This document shows positions 10,575-19,704 of a stretch of DNA of 64,000 nt, one piece after another. The notes beneath the pieces are model-generated. The model had not been told where the DNA came from and made no database searches. It saw only the letters and a list, made by a program, of their open reading frames with translations. A program made the translations under genes and the position numbers. Origin of the DNA: Pseudorhodoferax sp965279475 (GTDB lineage: Bacteria; Pseudomonadota; Gammaproteobacteria; Burkholderiales; Burkholderiaceae_C); NCBI GenBank assembly GCA_965279475.1, contig CBDIIA010000002.1, forward strand, positions 434,001 through 498,000, read 5' to 3'. Numbering within the stretch: position 1 is the stretch's first letter; each line of letters begins with the position of its first letter.

Positions 10575-11528
10575 TCAGGACAGGCGTTTCACGCCCGGTA
10601 GTTCGCAAGCGTAGATCGCGTTGCGCAGTGCGGCGATGGCCTCGTAGCGCGTGAAGCTGCGGCGCCAGGCCAGCACCACGCGGCGCGTCGGCGGATCGCC
10701 GTCGAACGGCAGGTACTTGACGTACGGGTCTTCGTCGCGCCGGCGTTTGGGCCGGGACGCCAGCGCATCCTTGGGCACGCTCAGGCGCGGCACCAGCGTG
10801 ACCCCCATGCCGGCCGCCACCATGTGCTTGATGGTCTCCAGCGACGAACCCTCGAAGCTGCGGCGGATGCCTTCGGCATCGCTGGAGAAGCGCGCGAACT
10901 CGGGGCAGACCTCGAGCACGTGGTCGCGAAAGCAGTGGCCGTTGCCCAGCAGCAGCATGGTCTCGCTCTTCAGCTGCTGGGCGGTGACGGTCTCGTGGGC
11001 GGCAAACGGGTGGTTGGTCGGCACCACGGCGAGAAAGGGCTCGTCGTACAGCGGGGCAATGGCCAGCCCGGTGTCGGGGAACGGCTCGGCCATGATGGCG
11101 CAGTCGATCTCGCCGGTGCGCAGCATCTCCAGCAGCTTGACGGTGAAGTTCTCCTGCAGCATCAGCGGCATCTGCGGCGTGCGGTCGATCACCTGACGCA
11201 CCAGGTCGGGCAGCAGGTAGGGCGCGATGGTGTAGATCACGCCGAGCTTCAGCGGCCCGGCCAGCGGATCCTTGCCACGCTTGGCGATCTCCTTGATGTT
11301 GGCGGCCTGCTCCAGCACGCTCTGCGCCTGCCGCACGATCTCTTCGCCCAGCGGCGTCACCGTGACCTCGTTGGCGCTGCGCTCGAACAGCTTGAGGTCG
11401 AGCTCTTCTTCCAGCTTCTTGATCGCGACCGACAGCGTGGGCTGCGAGACGTAACACGCATCCGCTGCCTTGCCGAAGTGCTTCTCGCGGGCGACAGCTA
11501 CGATGTACTTCAGTTCGGTCAGAGTCAT
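10575..11528 (-). CDS. oxyR: Hydrogen-peroxide-responsive LysR-family regulator OxyR
   Basis: Transcription factor that senses peroxide by forming a disulfide and then activates antioxidant genes. The 317-residue product has a LysR winged HTH (residues 1-60, FGKAADACYVSQPTLSVAIK) and, in the effector domain, Cys199 (GNGHCF) and Cys208 (LEVCPE), at exactly the E. coli redox-cysteine positions. That distinguishes it from other LysR proteins. It lies between recG and dps, a common order in Burkholderiales, with dps 101 bases downstream. Confidence 0.95.
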   Translation of the reverse strand: MTLTELKYIVAVAREKHFGKAADACYVSQPTLSVAIKKLEEELDLKLFERSANEVTVTPLGEEIVRQAQSVLEQAANIKEIAKRGKDPLAGPLKLGVIYTIAPYLLPDLVRQVIDRTPQMPLMLQENFTVKLLEMLRTGEIDCAIMAEPFPDTGLAIAPLYDEPFLAVVPTNHPFAAHETVTAQQLKSETMLLLGNGHCFRDHVLEVCPEFARFSSDAEGIRRSFEGSSLETIKHMVAAGMGVTLVPRLSVPKDALASRPKRRRDEDPYVKYLPFDGDPPTRRVVLAWRRSFTRYEAIAALRNAIYACELPGVKRLS

Positions 11529-11562
11529 CCCCGCATTGTGCCGCCGCGGCGATGCCCTTCCT

Positions 11563-13722
11563 TCAGGCCTTCAGGTACTCGGCCTTGCCGCCGAGCCAGC
11601 GCTCCACATGCAGTTGGGCCAGATCGGGGTGGCGGTCGAGCATCACGGGCGCAAGTTCGCGGGCCCAGGCCAGCAGGTCTGCGTCCGTCGTCAGGTCGGC
11701 GAAGCGCAGCAGGGGCGCGCCCGACTGCCGGGCGCCAAGGAACTCGCCGGGCCCGCGGATCTCGAGGTCGCGGCGGGCGATCTCGAAGCCGTCGGCGGTC
11801 TCGGCCATCGCCTTCAACCGCTCGCGGGCGGTCTGGCCCAGGCGCGGCGCATCGCCGGTCGAGTACAGCAGCACGCAGGCCGAGGCCGCGGCGCCGCGGC
11901 CGACGCGCCCGCGCAGCTGGTGCAGCTGGCTCAGGCCGAAACGCTCGGCGTGCTCGATGACCATCAGCGACGCATTCGGCACGTCGACACCGACCTCGAT
12001 CACCGTGGTGCTGACCAGCACACCCATCAGGCCCTCGGTGAACAGCGACATCACGGCCTTCTTCTCGGCTGGCGCCATGCGGGAGTGCAACAGGCCGATC
12101 AGCACGCCGGGCAGCGCCTCGCCCAGGACCTCGTGCGTCTGCGTGGCGTTGGCGAGGTCGAGCGCCTCGCTCTCCTCGATCAGCGGGCAGACCCAGTAGA
12201 CCTGCCGTCCCTGGTCGAGCTGTGCGCGGATGCGCTCGACCACCTCGTCGCGGCGCGCATCGTGCACCAGCCGGGTGACGATCGGCGTGCGGCCCGGCGG
12301 CAGCTCGTCGATGGTCGAAACATCGAGATCGGCGTAGTAGCTCATCGCCAGCGTGCGCGGGATCGGCGTCGCGCTCATCATCAGCAGGTGCGGCTCCTGG
12401 CCATCGAGCTGCAGTTTGCTGCGCAGGGCCAGCCGCTGCGCGACGCCGAAGCGGTGCTGCTCGTCGATCAACGCCAGGCCGAGGCGGCTGAACACCACCT
12501 TGTCCTGAATCACCGCGTGGGTGCCGACCACCAGCGCCGCCTCGCCGCTGGCCACCAGCGCCAGCATCGCATCGCGCTCCTTCTTCTTCTGCCCGCCCGC
12601 GAGCCAGGCGACCCGTTTGCCCAGCGGCGCAAGCAGGGGTTCGAGCCAGCCGATCAGTTTGCGGAAGTGCTGCTCGGCCAGGATCTCGGTCGGCGCCATC
12701 AGTGCGCACTGCCAGCCGGCGTCGATGCAGATCGCTGCGGCCAGTGCCGCGACGACGGTCTTGCCAGAGCCGACATCGCCCTGCAGCAGGCGGTGCATCG
12801 GCACCTCGCGCGCCAGATCGGCGGCAATCTCGGCGCCCACACGCTGCTGCGCACCGGTCAGGGCAAACGGCAATGCGGCCAGCAACTGGTCGCACAGCGA
12901 TGGCGGTGGCGCCGCGCCCCCGCGCGGCCGCAACGCCGGTGCCCGCAGACGGCCACGCTCGCGCTTGGCCTGCAACTGCGACAGCTGCTGCGCCAGCAAC
13001 TCCTCGGCCTTCAGACGCTGCCACGCCGGGTGGCTGCGGTCCTCCAGCGCGGTGAGCGACACGTCGGGTGCGGGCTGGTGCAGGAAGGCCAGCGCCTCGC
13101 GCAGACTCCACGGCATCGCAGACGCTGCATCGGCTTCGCCCAGCGCCCGTGCGTGGGCTACCAGCGAGCCCGGCGGCAGCGTATCGCTCAGGTCCGCGCG
13201 CTGCAGCCCGCCTAGCACCGCTCGGCGCAGATAGGTTTGCGGCAAGCCGGTGGTGGTAGGGTAGACCGGTGTCAACGCGGCCGGCAGTGCGCCGGCCGCA
13301 ACGCGAAACGTCGGGTGCAGCATCTGCCGACCCAGCATGCCGCCCCTGATCTCGCCGCGCACGCGCACGCGCGCACCCGCTTCCAGCGCCTTCTGGTGCG
13401 AGGGATAAAAAGTGAAGAACCGCAGCGTGCAGGTGTCGCTGCCGTCGTCGACCGTCACCAGCAGCTGGCGCCGCGGCCCCAAGCGCACTTCGCTATCCAC
13501 CACGGTGCATTCGATCTGCGCCACGTCGCCTTCGCGGGTGTCGGCCAGCCGCACGATGCGGGTTTCGTCCTCGTAGCGCAGCGGCAGATGCAGGGCCAGG
13601 TCGATATCGCGCAGCAGGCCCAGCTTGCGCAAGGCGCGCTGGCCGAAACTCAAGGCGGTGCCTGCAGGCGACTTTGCAGCGGCCGGCGCAGCCGAGTTGG
13701 CGGTGGCTTTCTTGGCGCTCAC
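11563..13722 (-). CDS. recG: ATP-dependent DNA helicase RecG
   Basis: Branch-migrating helicase that regresses stalled forks and processes Holliday junctions. The 719-residue product has an N-terminal wedge/OB domain, then superfamily-2 motifs: Walker A GDVGSGKT (about 315-322), DEQH (420-423), SATPIPRT (motif III), and motifs V and VI (TTVIEVGVDVPNA, QLRGRVGRG). Motif II DEQH is the RecG form. The start chosen is GTG at 13722 (MSAKKATANS), 16 bases after the epimerase stop; the frame stays open further upstream but overlaps that gene. The N-terminal 20 residues are an alanine/lysine-rich extension. Confidence 0.95.
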   Translation of the reverse strand: MSAKKATANSAAPAAAKSPAGTALSFGQRALRKLGLLRDIDLALHLPLRYEDETRIVRLADTREGDVAQIECTVVDSEVRLGPRRQLLVTVDDGSDTCTLRFFTFYPSHQKALEAGARVRVRGEIRGGMLGRQMLHPTFRVAAGALPAALTPVYPTTTGLPQTYLRRAVLGGLQRADLSDTLPPGSLVAHARALGEADAASAMPWSLREALAFLHQPAPDVSLTALEDRSHPAWQRLKAEELLAQQLSQLQAKRERGRLRAPALRPRGGAAPPPSLCDQLLAALPFALTGAQQRVGAEIAADLAREVPMHRLLQGDVGSGKTVVAALAAAICIDAGWQCALMAPTEILAEQHFRKLIGWLEPLLAPLGKRVAWLAGGQKKKERDAMLALVASGEAALVVGTHAVIQDKVVFSRLGLALIDEQHRFGVAQRLALRSKLQLDGQEPHLLMMSATPIPRTLAMSYYADLDVSTIDELPPGRTPIVTRLVHDARRDEVVERIRAQLDQGRQVYWVCPLIEESEALDLANATQTHEVLGEALPGVLIGLLHSRMAPAEKKAVMSLFTEGLMGVLVSTTVIEVGVDVPNASLMVIEHAERFGLSQLHQLRGRVGRGAAASACVLLYSTGDAPRLGQTARERLKAMAETADGFEIARRDLEIRGPGEFLGARQSGAPLLRFADLTTDADLLAWARELAPVMLDRHPDLAQLHVERWLGGKAEYLKA

Positions 13723-13738
13723 GCGAGGTCGAACCAGA

Positions 13739-14713
13739 TCAGCACAGGTCCGCAAGCGCGCTGCGCGCATCGGGAAAGTCGAAGCGAAAGCCCTTGCGCA
13801 ACAGCTGCGCCGGTACGACCCGCTGGCCTTCCAGCAGCAGATCGGCCTGCTCACCCAGCAGCACCCTGACGGGCGCCGCCGGCGTGGGCAACCAGCAGGG
13901 CCGGTGCAGCACTTCGGCCGCCGCGCGGGTGAAGCCTTCCTGGGTCAGCGCGCCGGGCGCGGTGAAGTTGTACACCTGCGCATCGGCTGCGGCGCCGGTA
14001 GTGGTGCGCTCTTGCATCGCCACGGTCCACACATGCGCCATGGCGCGCACCACGTCATGCACATGCACCCACGACAGCCATTGCCTTCCGCTCCCCAGCC
14101 GTCCCCCCATGCCGAGCCTGATCGGCAGCAACAACATCGGCAGCGAACCCCGGCGGCCCAGCACGAGCCCGAAGCGCATGCAGACCACCTGCACGCCCAA
14201 CCGGGCGGCAGCCTGTGCAGACTGTTCCCAGGCCTGGCACAGACGCGACATGAAGATGTCCTGCGGTGGCGCGTCCTCGGCAAGCTCGGCCGCATCGCCT
14301 TGCGCCTGCACGCCGTAGTAGCCGATGGCGGAGCCAGACAGCAGCAGCCAGGGCCTTTGTGCACGGGATGCGATCCAGGCCACCAGCACATCGGTCCATC
14401 CGGCACGGCTCTGCATCAGTTGCTGTCGGCGCCGTGCACTCCACCGCCAACCCAGAATGCGCGCGCCCGCCAGGTTGATCACCACGTCGCAAGGGTCGGC
14501 TGGCGCAATCTGGTCGAGTTGCTGCACGCAGCGCACCGATCCACCGAAGCTCGCCGCGGCGGCACGCGCATCGCGGGTCCAGACCGTCACGGCGTGGCCA
14601 TCCTCCAACAAACGCCCGATGAGACCGCGCCCGATCAAGCCGGTGCCCCCGGTGACCAGCACGTGCTGCCGCCGCGCACCGAACGAAACACGCGTGATGG
14701 AGGAATCGGACAT
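13739..14713 (-). CDS. TIGR01777-family NAD(P)-binding epimerase (SDR, YfcH type)
   Basis: A 324-residue extended short-chain dehydrogenase-like protein of the YfcH/TIGR01777 family, annotated as sugar nucleotide epimerase by homology; no confirmed substrate. The Rossmann motif VLVTGGTGLIGRGL is at about residues 17-30, followed by NLAGA and the family block SGSAIGYYG; the C-terminal DUF1731 domain contains PVRVLLGEQADLLLEGQRV. Divergent from queA; recG follows 16 bases downstream and is probably in the same transcript. Confidence 0.88.
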   Translation of the reverse strand: MSDSSITRVSFGARRQHVLVTGGTGLIGRGLIGRLLEDGHAVTVWTRDARAAAASFGGSVRCVQQLDQIAPADPCDVVINLAGARILGWRWSARRRQQLMQSRAGWTDVLVAWIASRAQRPWLLLSGSAIGYYGVQAQGDAAELAEDAPPQDIFMSRLCQAWEQSAQAAARLGVQVVCMRFGLVLGRRGSLPMLLLPIRLGMGGRLGSGRQWLSWVHVHDVVRAMAHVWTVAMQERTTTGAAADAQVYNFTAPGALTQEGFTRAAAEVLHRPCWLPTPAAPVRVLLGEQADLLLEGQRVVPAQLLRKGFRFDFPDARSALADLC

Positions 14714-14836
14714 CGGCCGATTCTGCCTCGCCCCACGGCGCCTGCGCGGGTTTGGCAGGGCGTGGGACAATCTGTGCCACACCCCGCTTCCGATTCCCCG
14801 CCTCCTTGGCACGGGCCTGTCCGGCCCTCAAGCACC

Positions 14837-15907
14837 ATGCGCGCCTTCACGCTTTCCGATTTCGATTTCGACCTGCCGCCCGAGCTGATCGCCCAGCATC
14901 CCGCCGCGGAACGCACCGCGTCCCGCCTGCTCGACGGCACCGGCGACGCACCGATCGACCGCATCTTCCGTGATCTTCCCGGCCTGCTGCGCAGCGGTGA
15001 CCTGCTGGTCTTCAACGACACCCGCGTCGTCAAGGCGCGCCTGTTCGGCGAGAAGCCGACGGGCGGAAAACTCGAACTGTTGGTCGAGCGCGTGCTGCAG
15101 GGCCAGGAAGTGGTCGCCCACATGAAGGTGAGCAAGAAACCACAGGTCGGCACCACGCTGCGGATGGTCGGCGACTTCACCGCCACGCTGCTCGGCCGCT
15201 GGCCGGAGGAAGACGGCGCGCTCTTTCGCTTCGCCTTCGAGAGCCCGGGCGGCGAGGACCCGTACGCACTGATGGCGCGCTGCGGGCACGTGCCGCTGCC
15301 ACCTTACATTGAGCGGCACCTAGGCGCCGCGATCGAACACACCGATTCCACCGAAGACGAGAGCCGCTACCAGACCGTGTTCGCGCGCGTGCCGGGCGCG
15401 GTGGCCGCGCCGACGGCGGCGCTGCACTTCGATGAAGGCCTGCTGGCGCAGCTCGAAGCGCGCGGCGTGCAGCGCGCCAGCGTCACCCTGCACGTCGGCG
15501 CAGGCACCTTCCAGCCGGTCAAGACCGAGAACATCGCCGAACACACGATGCATGCCGAACGCTACGAGGTCCCCGAGGCCACGCAGCATGCCATCGCCGC
15601 CTGCAAGGCCCGTGGCGGCCGCGTCGTCGCGGTCGGCACGACCACCGTGCGCACGCTGGAGTCGTGGGCCCGCAGTGGCGACGCCTCCGGTGACACGCGC
15701 ATCTTCATCACCCCGGGCTTCGCGTTCGCGCACGTCGACCTGCTGCTGACCAACTTCCACCTGCCCAAGAGCACGCTGATGATGCTGGTGAGCGCGCTCG
15801 CCGGCCACGCGCGCGTGATGGCGCTGTATGCCCATGCCATCGAACACCGCTACCGCTTCTTCAGTTACGGCGACGCGATGCTGCTCGCGCGCACGGCGGC
15901 GCCATGA
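14837..15907 (+). CDS. queA: S-adenosylmethionine:tRNA ribosyltransferase-isomerase
   Basis: Transfers and isomerises the ribosyl moiety of SAM onto preQ1-modified tRNA, making epoxyqueuosine. The 356-residue product starts MRAFTLSDFDFDLPPELIAQ and has the family blocks LVFNDTRVVKARLFG, VTLHVGAGTFQPVK and LLTNFHLPKSTLMMLVSAL. Length is typical (about 350). It overlaps the next gene by ATGA. tgt, the preceding enzyme of the pathway, is two genes downstream, so the three genes likely form one operon. Confidence 0.97.
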   Translation: MRAFTLSDFDFDLPPELIAQHPAAERTASRLLDGTGDAPIDRIFRDLPGLLRSGDLLVFNDTRVVKARLFGEKPTGGKLELLVERVLQGQEVVAHMKVSKKPQVGTTLRMVGDFTATLLGRWPEEDGALFRFAFESPGGEDPYALMARCGHVPLPPYIERHLGAAIEHTDSTEDESRYQTVFARVPGAVAAPTAALHFDEGLLAQLEARGVQRASVTLHVGAGTFQPVKTENIAEHTMHAERYEVPEATQHAIAACKARGGRVVAVGTTTVRTLESWARSGDASGDTRIFITPGFAFAHVDLLLTNFHLPKSTLMMLVSALAGHARVMALYAHAIEHRYRFFSYGDAMLLARTAAP

Positions 15908-17154
15908 CGACGGTGCGCTCCCTCTGGATGTCGTTGCTACTGGCGCTGCTGGCCTGGCCGCCGGCAGGCCAGGCGCGAGGCTACACCCCGGAAGGTGCAT
16001 GCGGCGGCTACGCCCGGCTGGACATCCGCAGCCCGACCGGTACCTGCGTTGCGCTGCTGGCCGATGAACGCGAGGGCCTGCGTGCGCCACGCCGCATCCT
16101 CGAAGTTGCGCCGGGCCGCTACTGGGTCGTCGACATGGGCTCGTGGGAGCCGCGCCAGGGCCGCCTGCTCGAGATGCGCCTGCCCGAGGCCGGCACGCCG
16201 CCGCCGTTGCGCGCGCGCTTCAGCGTGCTGGCCCAGGGGCTGGACCGGCCGCTGGGCCTGGCCATCGGCCCGGACGGCAAGGCCTACATCGGCGAAGCCG
16301 GCGCGGTCTGGCGTACACGCATCCCGCCGCCCGGCGCTCCGCTGGTGCGCGAAGCCGTCATCGGCGACCTGCCCGCCGACGGCAGCCATCCGCTGAAGGA
16401 ACTGGCCTTCGGGCCCGACGGCCGCCTGTACGTCAACGTGGGCTCGGCCACCGACGCCTGCCAGGAACGCGGACAGGCGGCGCCGCTGCCCTGCCCCGAA
16501 ACCACCGGCGCGACGCCGCGCGCGGCAGTCTACGAAGCCATCCTGGACCCGGCCAGCGGCGCGCTGCGCAGCTTCAAGCCGTTCGCGCGCGGCCTGCGCA
16601 ATTCGGTCGCGCTGACGGTGCTGGCCGACGGGCCGGCCAAGGGTGCGGTGCTGCAGGGCGAGAACTCGATCGACTATGCATCGCCCGCAGCGCCGCCCGA
16701 GGAGCTGAACCTGCTGCAGGCCGGGCGCGACTACGGCTGGCCGACCTGCGTCGGCGCGCGCGCGGTCGCCCAGGCCTACGCGGGCCGCGCCGACTGCAAG
16801 GGCACCGAGGCGCCGCGCATGTTGTGGCCCGCCCATGCCGCGCCGCTGCAGCTGCTGGCAGGACCGGCAGGCAGCCGCTTCGCCGGCCAGTTGCTCGTGG
16901 CATGGCGCGGACCGCAACACAGCGGCCACCGCGTCGTCGGTTTCCGCTTCGATGCGCGCGGGCTACCGAGCGGCGCACCGATCGACTGGCTGTATGACTG
17001 GCACGCGCAGGAGGGACGCCGCCCGATGGGCCGGCCGACAGGCATCGCAGTGGACCGCGCCGGCCGCCTGCTGGTCGTCGAGGACTACAACCGCACCGTG
17101 CTGATGCTGCTGCCCGAGGCATCGGCTCCAGCCGCACCGCCAACCAAGCCATGA
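15904..17154 (+). CDS. Exported sugar-dehydrogenase-like beta-propeller protein
   Basis: A 416-residue protein with a cleavable signal peptide (hydrophobic LWMSLLLALLAWPPAGQA, residues 7-24) and a six-bladed propeller of the glucose/sorbosone dehydrogenase type: LDRPLGLAIGPDGKAYIGEAG, HPLKELAFGPDGRLYVNVGS, ARGLRNSVALTV, LLQAGRDYGWPTC and PTGIAVDRAGRLLVVED. Soluble PQQ-dependent dehydrogenases share this architecture, but I cannot confirm PQQ ligands. It overlaps queA and tgt by four bases at each end, an unusual guest in a queuosine operon. Confidence 0.8.
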   Translation: MTTVRSLWMSLLLALLAWPPAGQARGYTPEGACGGYARLDIRSPTGTCVALLADEREGLRAPRRILEVAPGRYWVVDMGSWEPRQGRLLEMRLPEAGTPPPLRARFSVLAQGLDRPLGLAIGPDGKAYIGEAGAVWRTRIPPPGAPLVREAVIGDLPADGSHPLKELAFGPDGRLYVNVGSATDACQERGQAAPLPCPETTGATPRAAVYEAILDPASGALRSFKPFARGLRNSVALTVLADGPAKGAVLQGENSIDYASPAAPPEELNLLQAGRDYGWPTCVGARAVAQAYAGRADCKGTEAPRMLWPAHAAPLQLLAGPAGSRFAGQLLVAWRGPQHSGHRVVGFRFDARGLPSGAPIDWLYDWHAQEGRRPMGRPTGIAVDRAGRLLVVEDYNRTVLMLLPEASAPAAPPTKP

Positions 17155-18365
17155 CCACCGAAACCACCGCCCTCCCCAGCCTGCAGTTCGACCTGCTCAA
17201 GACCGACCCGGCCACCCACGCCCGCCGCGGCCGGCTCACGCTGAACCACGGCGTGGTCGAGACGCCGATCTTCATGCCGGTGGGGACCTATGGCACGGTC
17301 AAGGGGGTGATGCCGCGCTCGCTCGACGACATGGGCGCGCAGATCATCCTGGGCAACACCTTCCATCTGTGGATGCGGCCGGGCCTCGACGTGATGCGCC
17401 AGTTCGGCGGGCTACACCGCTTCGAGAACTGGCACAAGCCCATCCTCACCGACTCGGGCGGCTTCCAGGTCTGGAGCCTGGGTGCGATGCGCAAGATTGC
17501 CGAAGAAGGCGTGAAGTTCGCCTCACCGGTCAACGGCGACAAACTGTTCCTCACGCCCGAGGTCAGCATGCAGATCCAGACCGTGCTCGACAGCGACATC
17601 GTGATGCAGTTCGACGAGTGCACGCCGTACGACACCGCCGGCCACATCACCACCGAGGCCGAGGCACGCCTCTCGATGGAGCTCAGCCTGCGCTGGGCCG
17701 CACGCTGCAAGACCGAGTTCGCCCGCCTGGAGAACCGCAACGCGCTGTTCGGCATCGTGCAGGGCGGCATGTTCGAGAACCTGCGCGAGGAGTCGCTCGC
17801 ACAGCTGGTGGAGATGGACTTCCCTGGTTATGCGGTCGGCGGCGTGAGCGTGGGCGAACCCAAGGACGAGATGCTGCGCATCATGGCGCACACGCCGCAC
17901 CGGCTGCCGGCGCACAAGCCGCGTTACCTGATGGGCGTGGGCACGCCCGAGGATCTGGTCGAAGGCGTGGCGCAGGGCGTGGACATGTTCGACTGCGTCA
18001 TGCCCACGCGCAATGCCCGCAACGGCACGCTGTTCACGCGGTTCGGCGACCTGAAGATCCGCAACGCCAAGCACAAGGCAGACGAGCGCCCGCTCGACGT
18101 CACCTGCACCTGCTACGCCTGCGCCGGCACACCCGATGCGGCCGGCCAGGCCGCGCCGCATGCAGGCGGCGGCCGCGGCGGCTTCAGCCGCGCCTACCTG
18201 CACCACCTGGACCGTTGCGGCGAGATGCTGGGCCCGATGCTGGCCAGCGTCCACAACCTGCACTACTTCCTGAACTTGATGCGTGAGATCCGCGAAGCGC
18301 TGGACGCCGGCCGCTTCGGCGAATTCCGCGCGCAGTTCAAGGCGGACCGTGCGCAGGGCGTCTAG
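17151..18365 (+). CDS. tgt: Queuine/preQ1 tRNA-guanine transglycosylase
   Basis: Exchanges guanine-34 for preQ1 in GUN-anticodon tRNAs. The 404-residue product has ILTDSGGFQVWSL, the nucleophile region GVDMFDCVMPTRNARNG, and zinc ligands CTCYAC plus a later His in VHNLHYF. An 18-residue Ala/Gly-rich insertion lies between the third zinc cysteine and FSRAYLHHLDRC, where E. coli has two residues; this explains the extra length (E. coli 375). It follows queA and the propeller gene. yajC-secDF, which often follow tgt, are absent: the next gene is on the opposite strand. Confidence 0.97.
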   Translation: MTTETTALPSLQFDLLKTDPATHARRGRLTLNHGVVETPIFMPVGTYGTVKGVMPRSLDDMGAQIILGNTFHLWMRPGLDVMRQFGGLHRFENWHKPILTDSGGFQVWSLGAMRKIAEEGVKFASPVNGDKLFLTPEVSMQIQTVLDSDIVMQFDECTPYDTAGHITTEAEARLSMELSLRWAARCKTEFARLENRNALFGIVQGGMFENLREESLAQLVEMDFPGYAVGGVSVGEPKDEMLRIMAHTPHRLPAHKPRYLMGVGTPEDLVEGVAQGVDMFDCVMPTRNARNGTLFTRFGDLKIRNAKHKADERPLDVTCTCYACAGTPDAAGQAAPHAGGGRGGFSRAYLHHLDRCGEMLGPMLASVHNLHYFLNLMREIREALDAGRFGEFRAQFKADRAQGV

Positions 18366-18376
18366 GCCCCGCAGCC

Positions 18377-19195
18377 TCAATAGGACAGCCGGAGCGCGAC
18401 GGGCCCGGCGCCCAGTTGCGCGCGCTGCATCCAGGCGAACACCGAATCGACCGTCACCGTCTCGATGCGGTCGCTGAACCGCAGCTCCGAAGGGTGGTCG
18501 TCGAACGCCACGTTGGCGCTGCCGACCCGCCCGCCGAGCCGGGTCAGCGGGCCGATGCGCAGCGTGGTCGGCTCGTAGCCCTTGAACTTCAGCCAGGCCT
18601 GGGCCTGGTCGCGCGATGCGACGGCGGGCTCCATCGCGGCGGCCAGGGTTTCGATGGCCCACTGGTTCGACTGCTGGTACTTGCGGCCCCACACGTAGCT
18701 GACGATGCTGTAGGGCTTGTGGTGCAGGCGCGTGGCGCGGCTGGGGTCCAGCAGCAGCGCCAGCAGGCGGTCCTGCACTTCACGCGTGGGCACCACCCAG
18801 GCTGCGTCGTAGCGCCACAGGTCGTCAAGGAAGAACTCGCCCAGGCCCTGGCGGTAGATCGCCGATTCGCTGGTGCCGCACTGGTTCAGCTTGTGCAGCA
18901 CGCGCCAGACGTGGCCGCCACGTCCGTCCGGCTGCCGGTAGGCGAAACCCAGGTGCGAGTAACGCAGGCCGTACTTGCTCAGGTCCTGGCCGGCGCGCGC
19001 CAGCAGCACGACGTCGGCACCGCTGGCGTCGAGCGCGGCCAGCGTGCGTTCGGCCAGCCGCAGGCCGCGTTCGACCGTCGTGACGCGGGGCGGGTGCTCG
19101 GCCTCGCAGGAGCGGCCGGCGCTGGCCGGCCCCGCCGCGCACCAGAGCAGGCAGGCCAGCAGCAGGCCCAGGCAGCGTGTGGTGAGGTGTTGCAT
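18377..19195 (-). CDS. DUF2145 domain protein, exported
   Basis: A 272-residue protein with a signal peptide (LGLLLACLLWCAAGPASA, cleavage near residue 26) and the DUF2145 features: an early Asp/Ala-rich helix, YSHLGFAYR, HVWRVLHKLNQCGT, LHHKPYSIVSYVWGRKYQQSNQW. Conserved His and Cys in the latter blocks resemble a papain-like (NlpC/P60-type) arrangement, but that is my inference. It begins a minus-strand set with the next two small envelope genes upstream; function unknown. Confidence 0.82.
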   Translation of the reverse strand: MQHLTTRCLGLLLACLLWCAAGPASAGRSCEAEHPPRVTTVERGLRLAERTLAALDASGADVVLLARAGQDLSKYGLRYSHLGFAYRQPDGRGGHVWRVLHKLNQCGTSESAIYRQGLGEFFLDDLWRYDAAWVVPTREVQDRLLALLLDPSRATRLHHKPYSIVSYVWGRKYQQSNQWAIETLAAAMEPAVASRDQAQAWLKFKGYEPTTLRIGPLTRLGGRVGSANVAFDDHPSELRFSDRIETVTVDSVFAWMQRAQLGAGPVALRLSY

Positions 19196-19204
19196 CGCGG
19201 TGCC

Positions 19205-19663
19205 TCAGTAGGTCAGGCGTTCGTTGTGCAGCAAGGCCTGACCGAGCGCGTTGGGGATGAAGGCGATCGCCTCGCCGGCGGCCGACAGCACCACGCCGGC
19301 GCCGACCACCGTCACCGCCACGGACGACCCAACCGCCCACGACGCACCGGTCACACCGCGGCCCAGCAGTTCGATGGTGGCGCTGGCGCCGTCCGACACA
19401 CGCTCCAGCACGCAGACCGTGCCGCGCGCCGACACCTCCACGGTCTTCACGACCAGCACCGAGCCGGCCGTCGACAAGGCCACCGGCACCGCGACGACGG
19501 CCCCCGCCAGCGCACTGGCGCCGACGACGACCGAAGCCACCGGCAAGGCCGACAGTGCGCTCAGGGTCGACACCTCGCTCTGGGCGTGGGCGGCAGGGCT
19601 GACGAGCAGGGAAGTGGCGGACAGCGACAAGGCGATCCAGCAGGCGACGAGATTCTTTTTCAT
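19205..19663 (-). CDS. Small exported hydrophobic protein of unknown function
   Basis: A 152-residue product. After MKKNL and a classic signal peptide (residues 1-26, ending SPAAHA) the mature part is almost entirely Ala/Val/Ser/Gly with only a few charged residues and repeated VVVGASALAGAV- and VAVTVVGAGVVLSAAG-like hydrophobic stretches, so it may insert in a membrane. No recognised domain. It stops nine bases before the DUF2145 gene starts, and the two are probably co-expressed. ATG at 19663 chosen for the signal peptide. Confidence 0.65.
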   Translation of the reverse strand: MKKNLVACWIALSLSATSLLVSPAAHAQSEVSTLSALSALPVASVVVGASALAGAVVAVPVALSTAGSVLVVKTVEVSARGTVCVLERVSDGASATIELLGRGVTGASWAVGSSVAVTVVGAGVVLSAAGEAIAFIPNALGQALLHNERLTY

Positions 19664-19704
19664 GGTGGTTCCAGTCAGGGGTTCAAGGAATGGATTGCAG
19701 GCCA

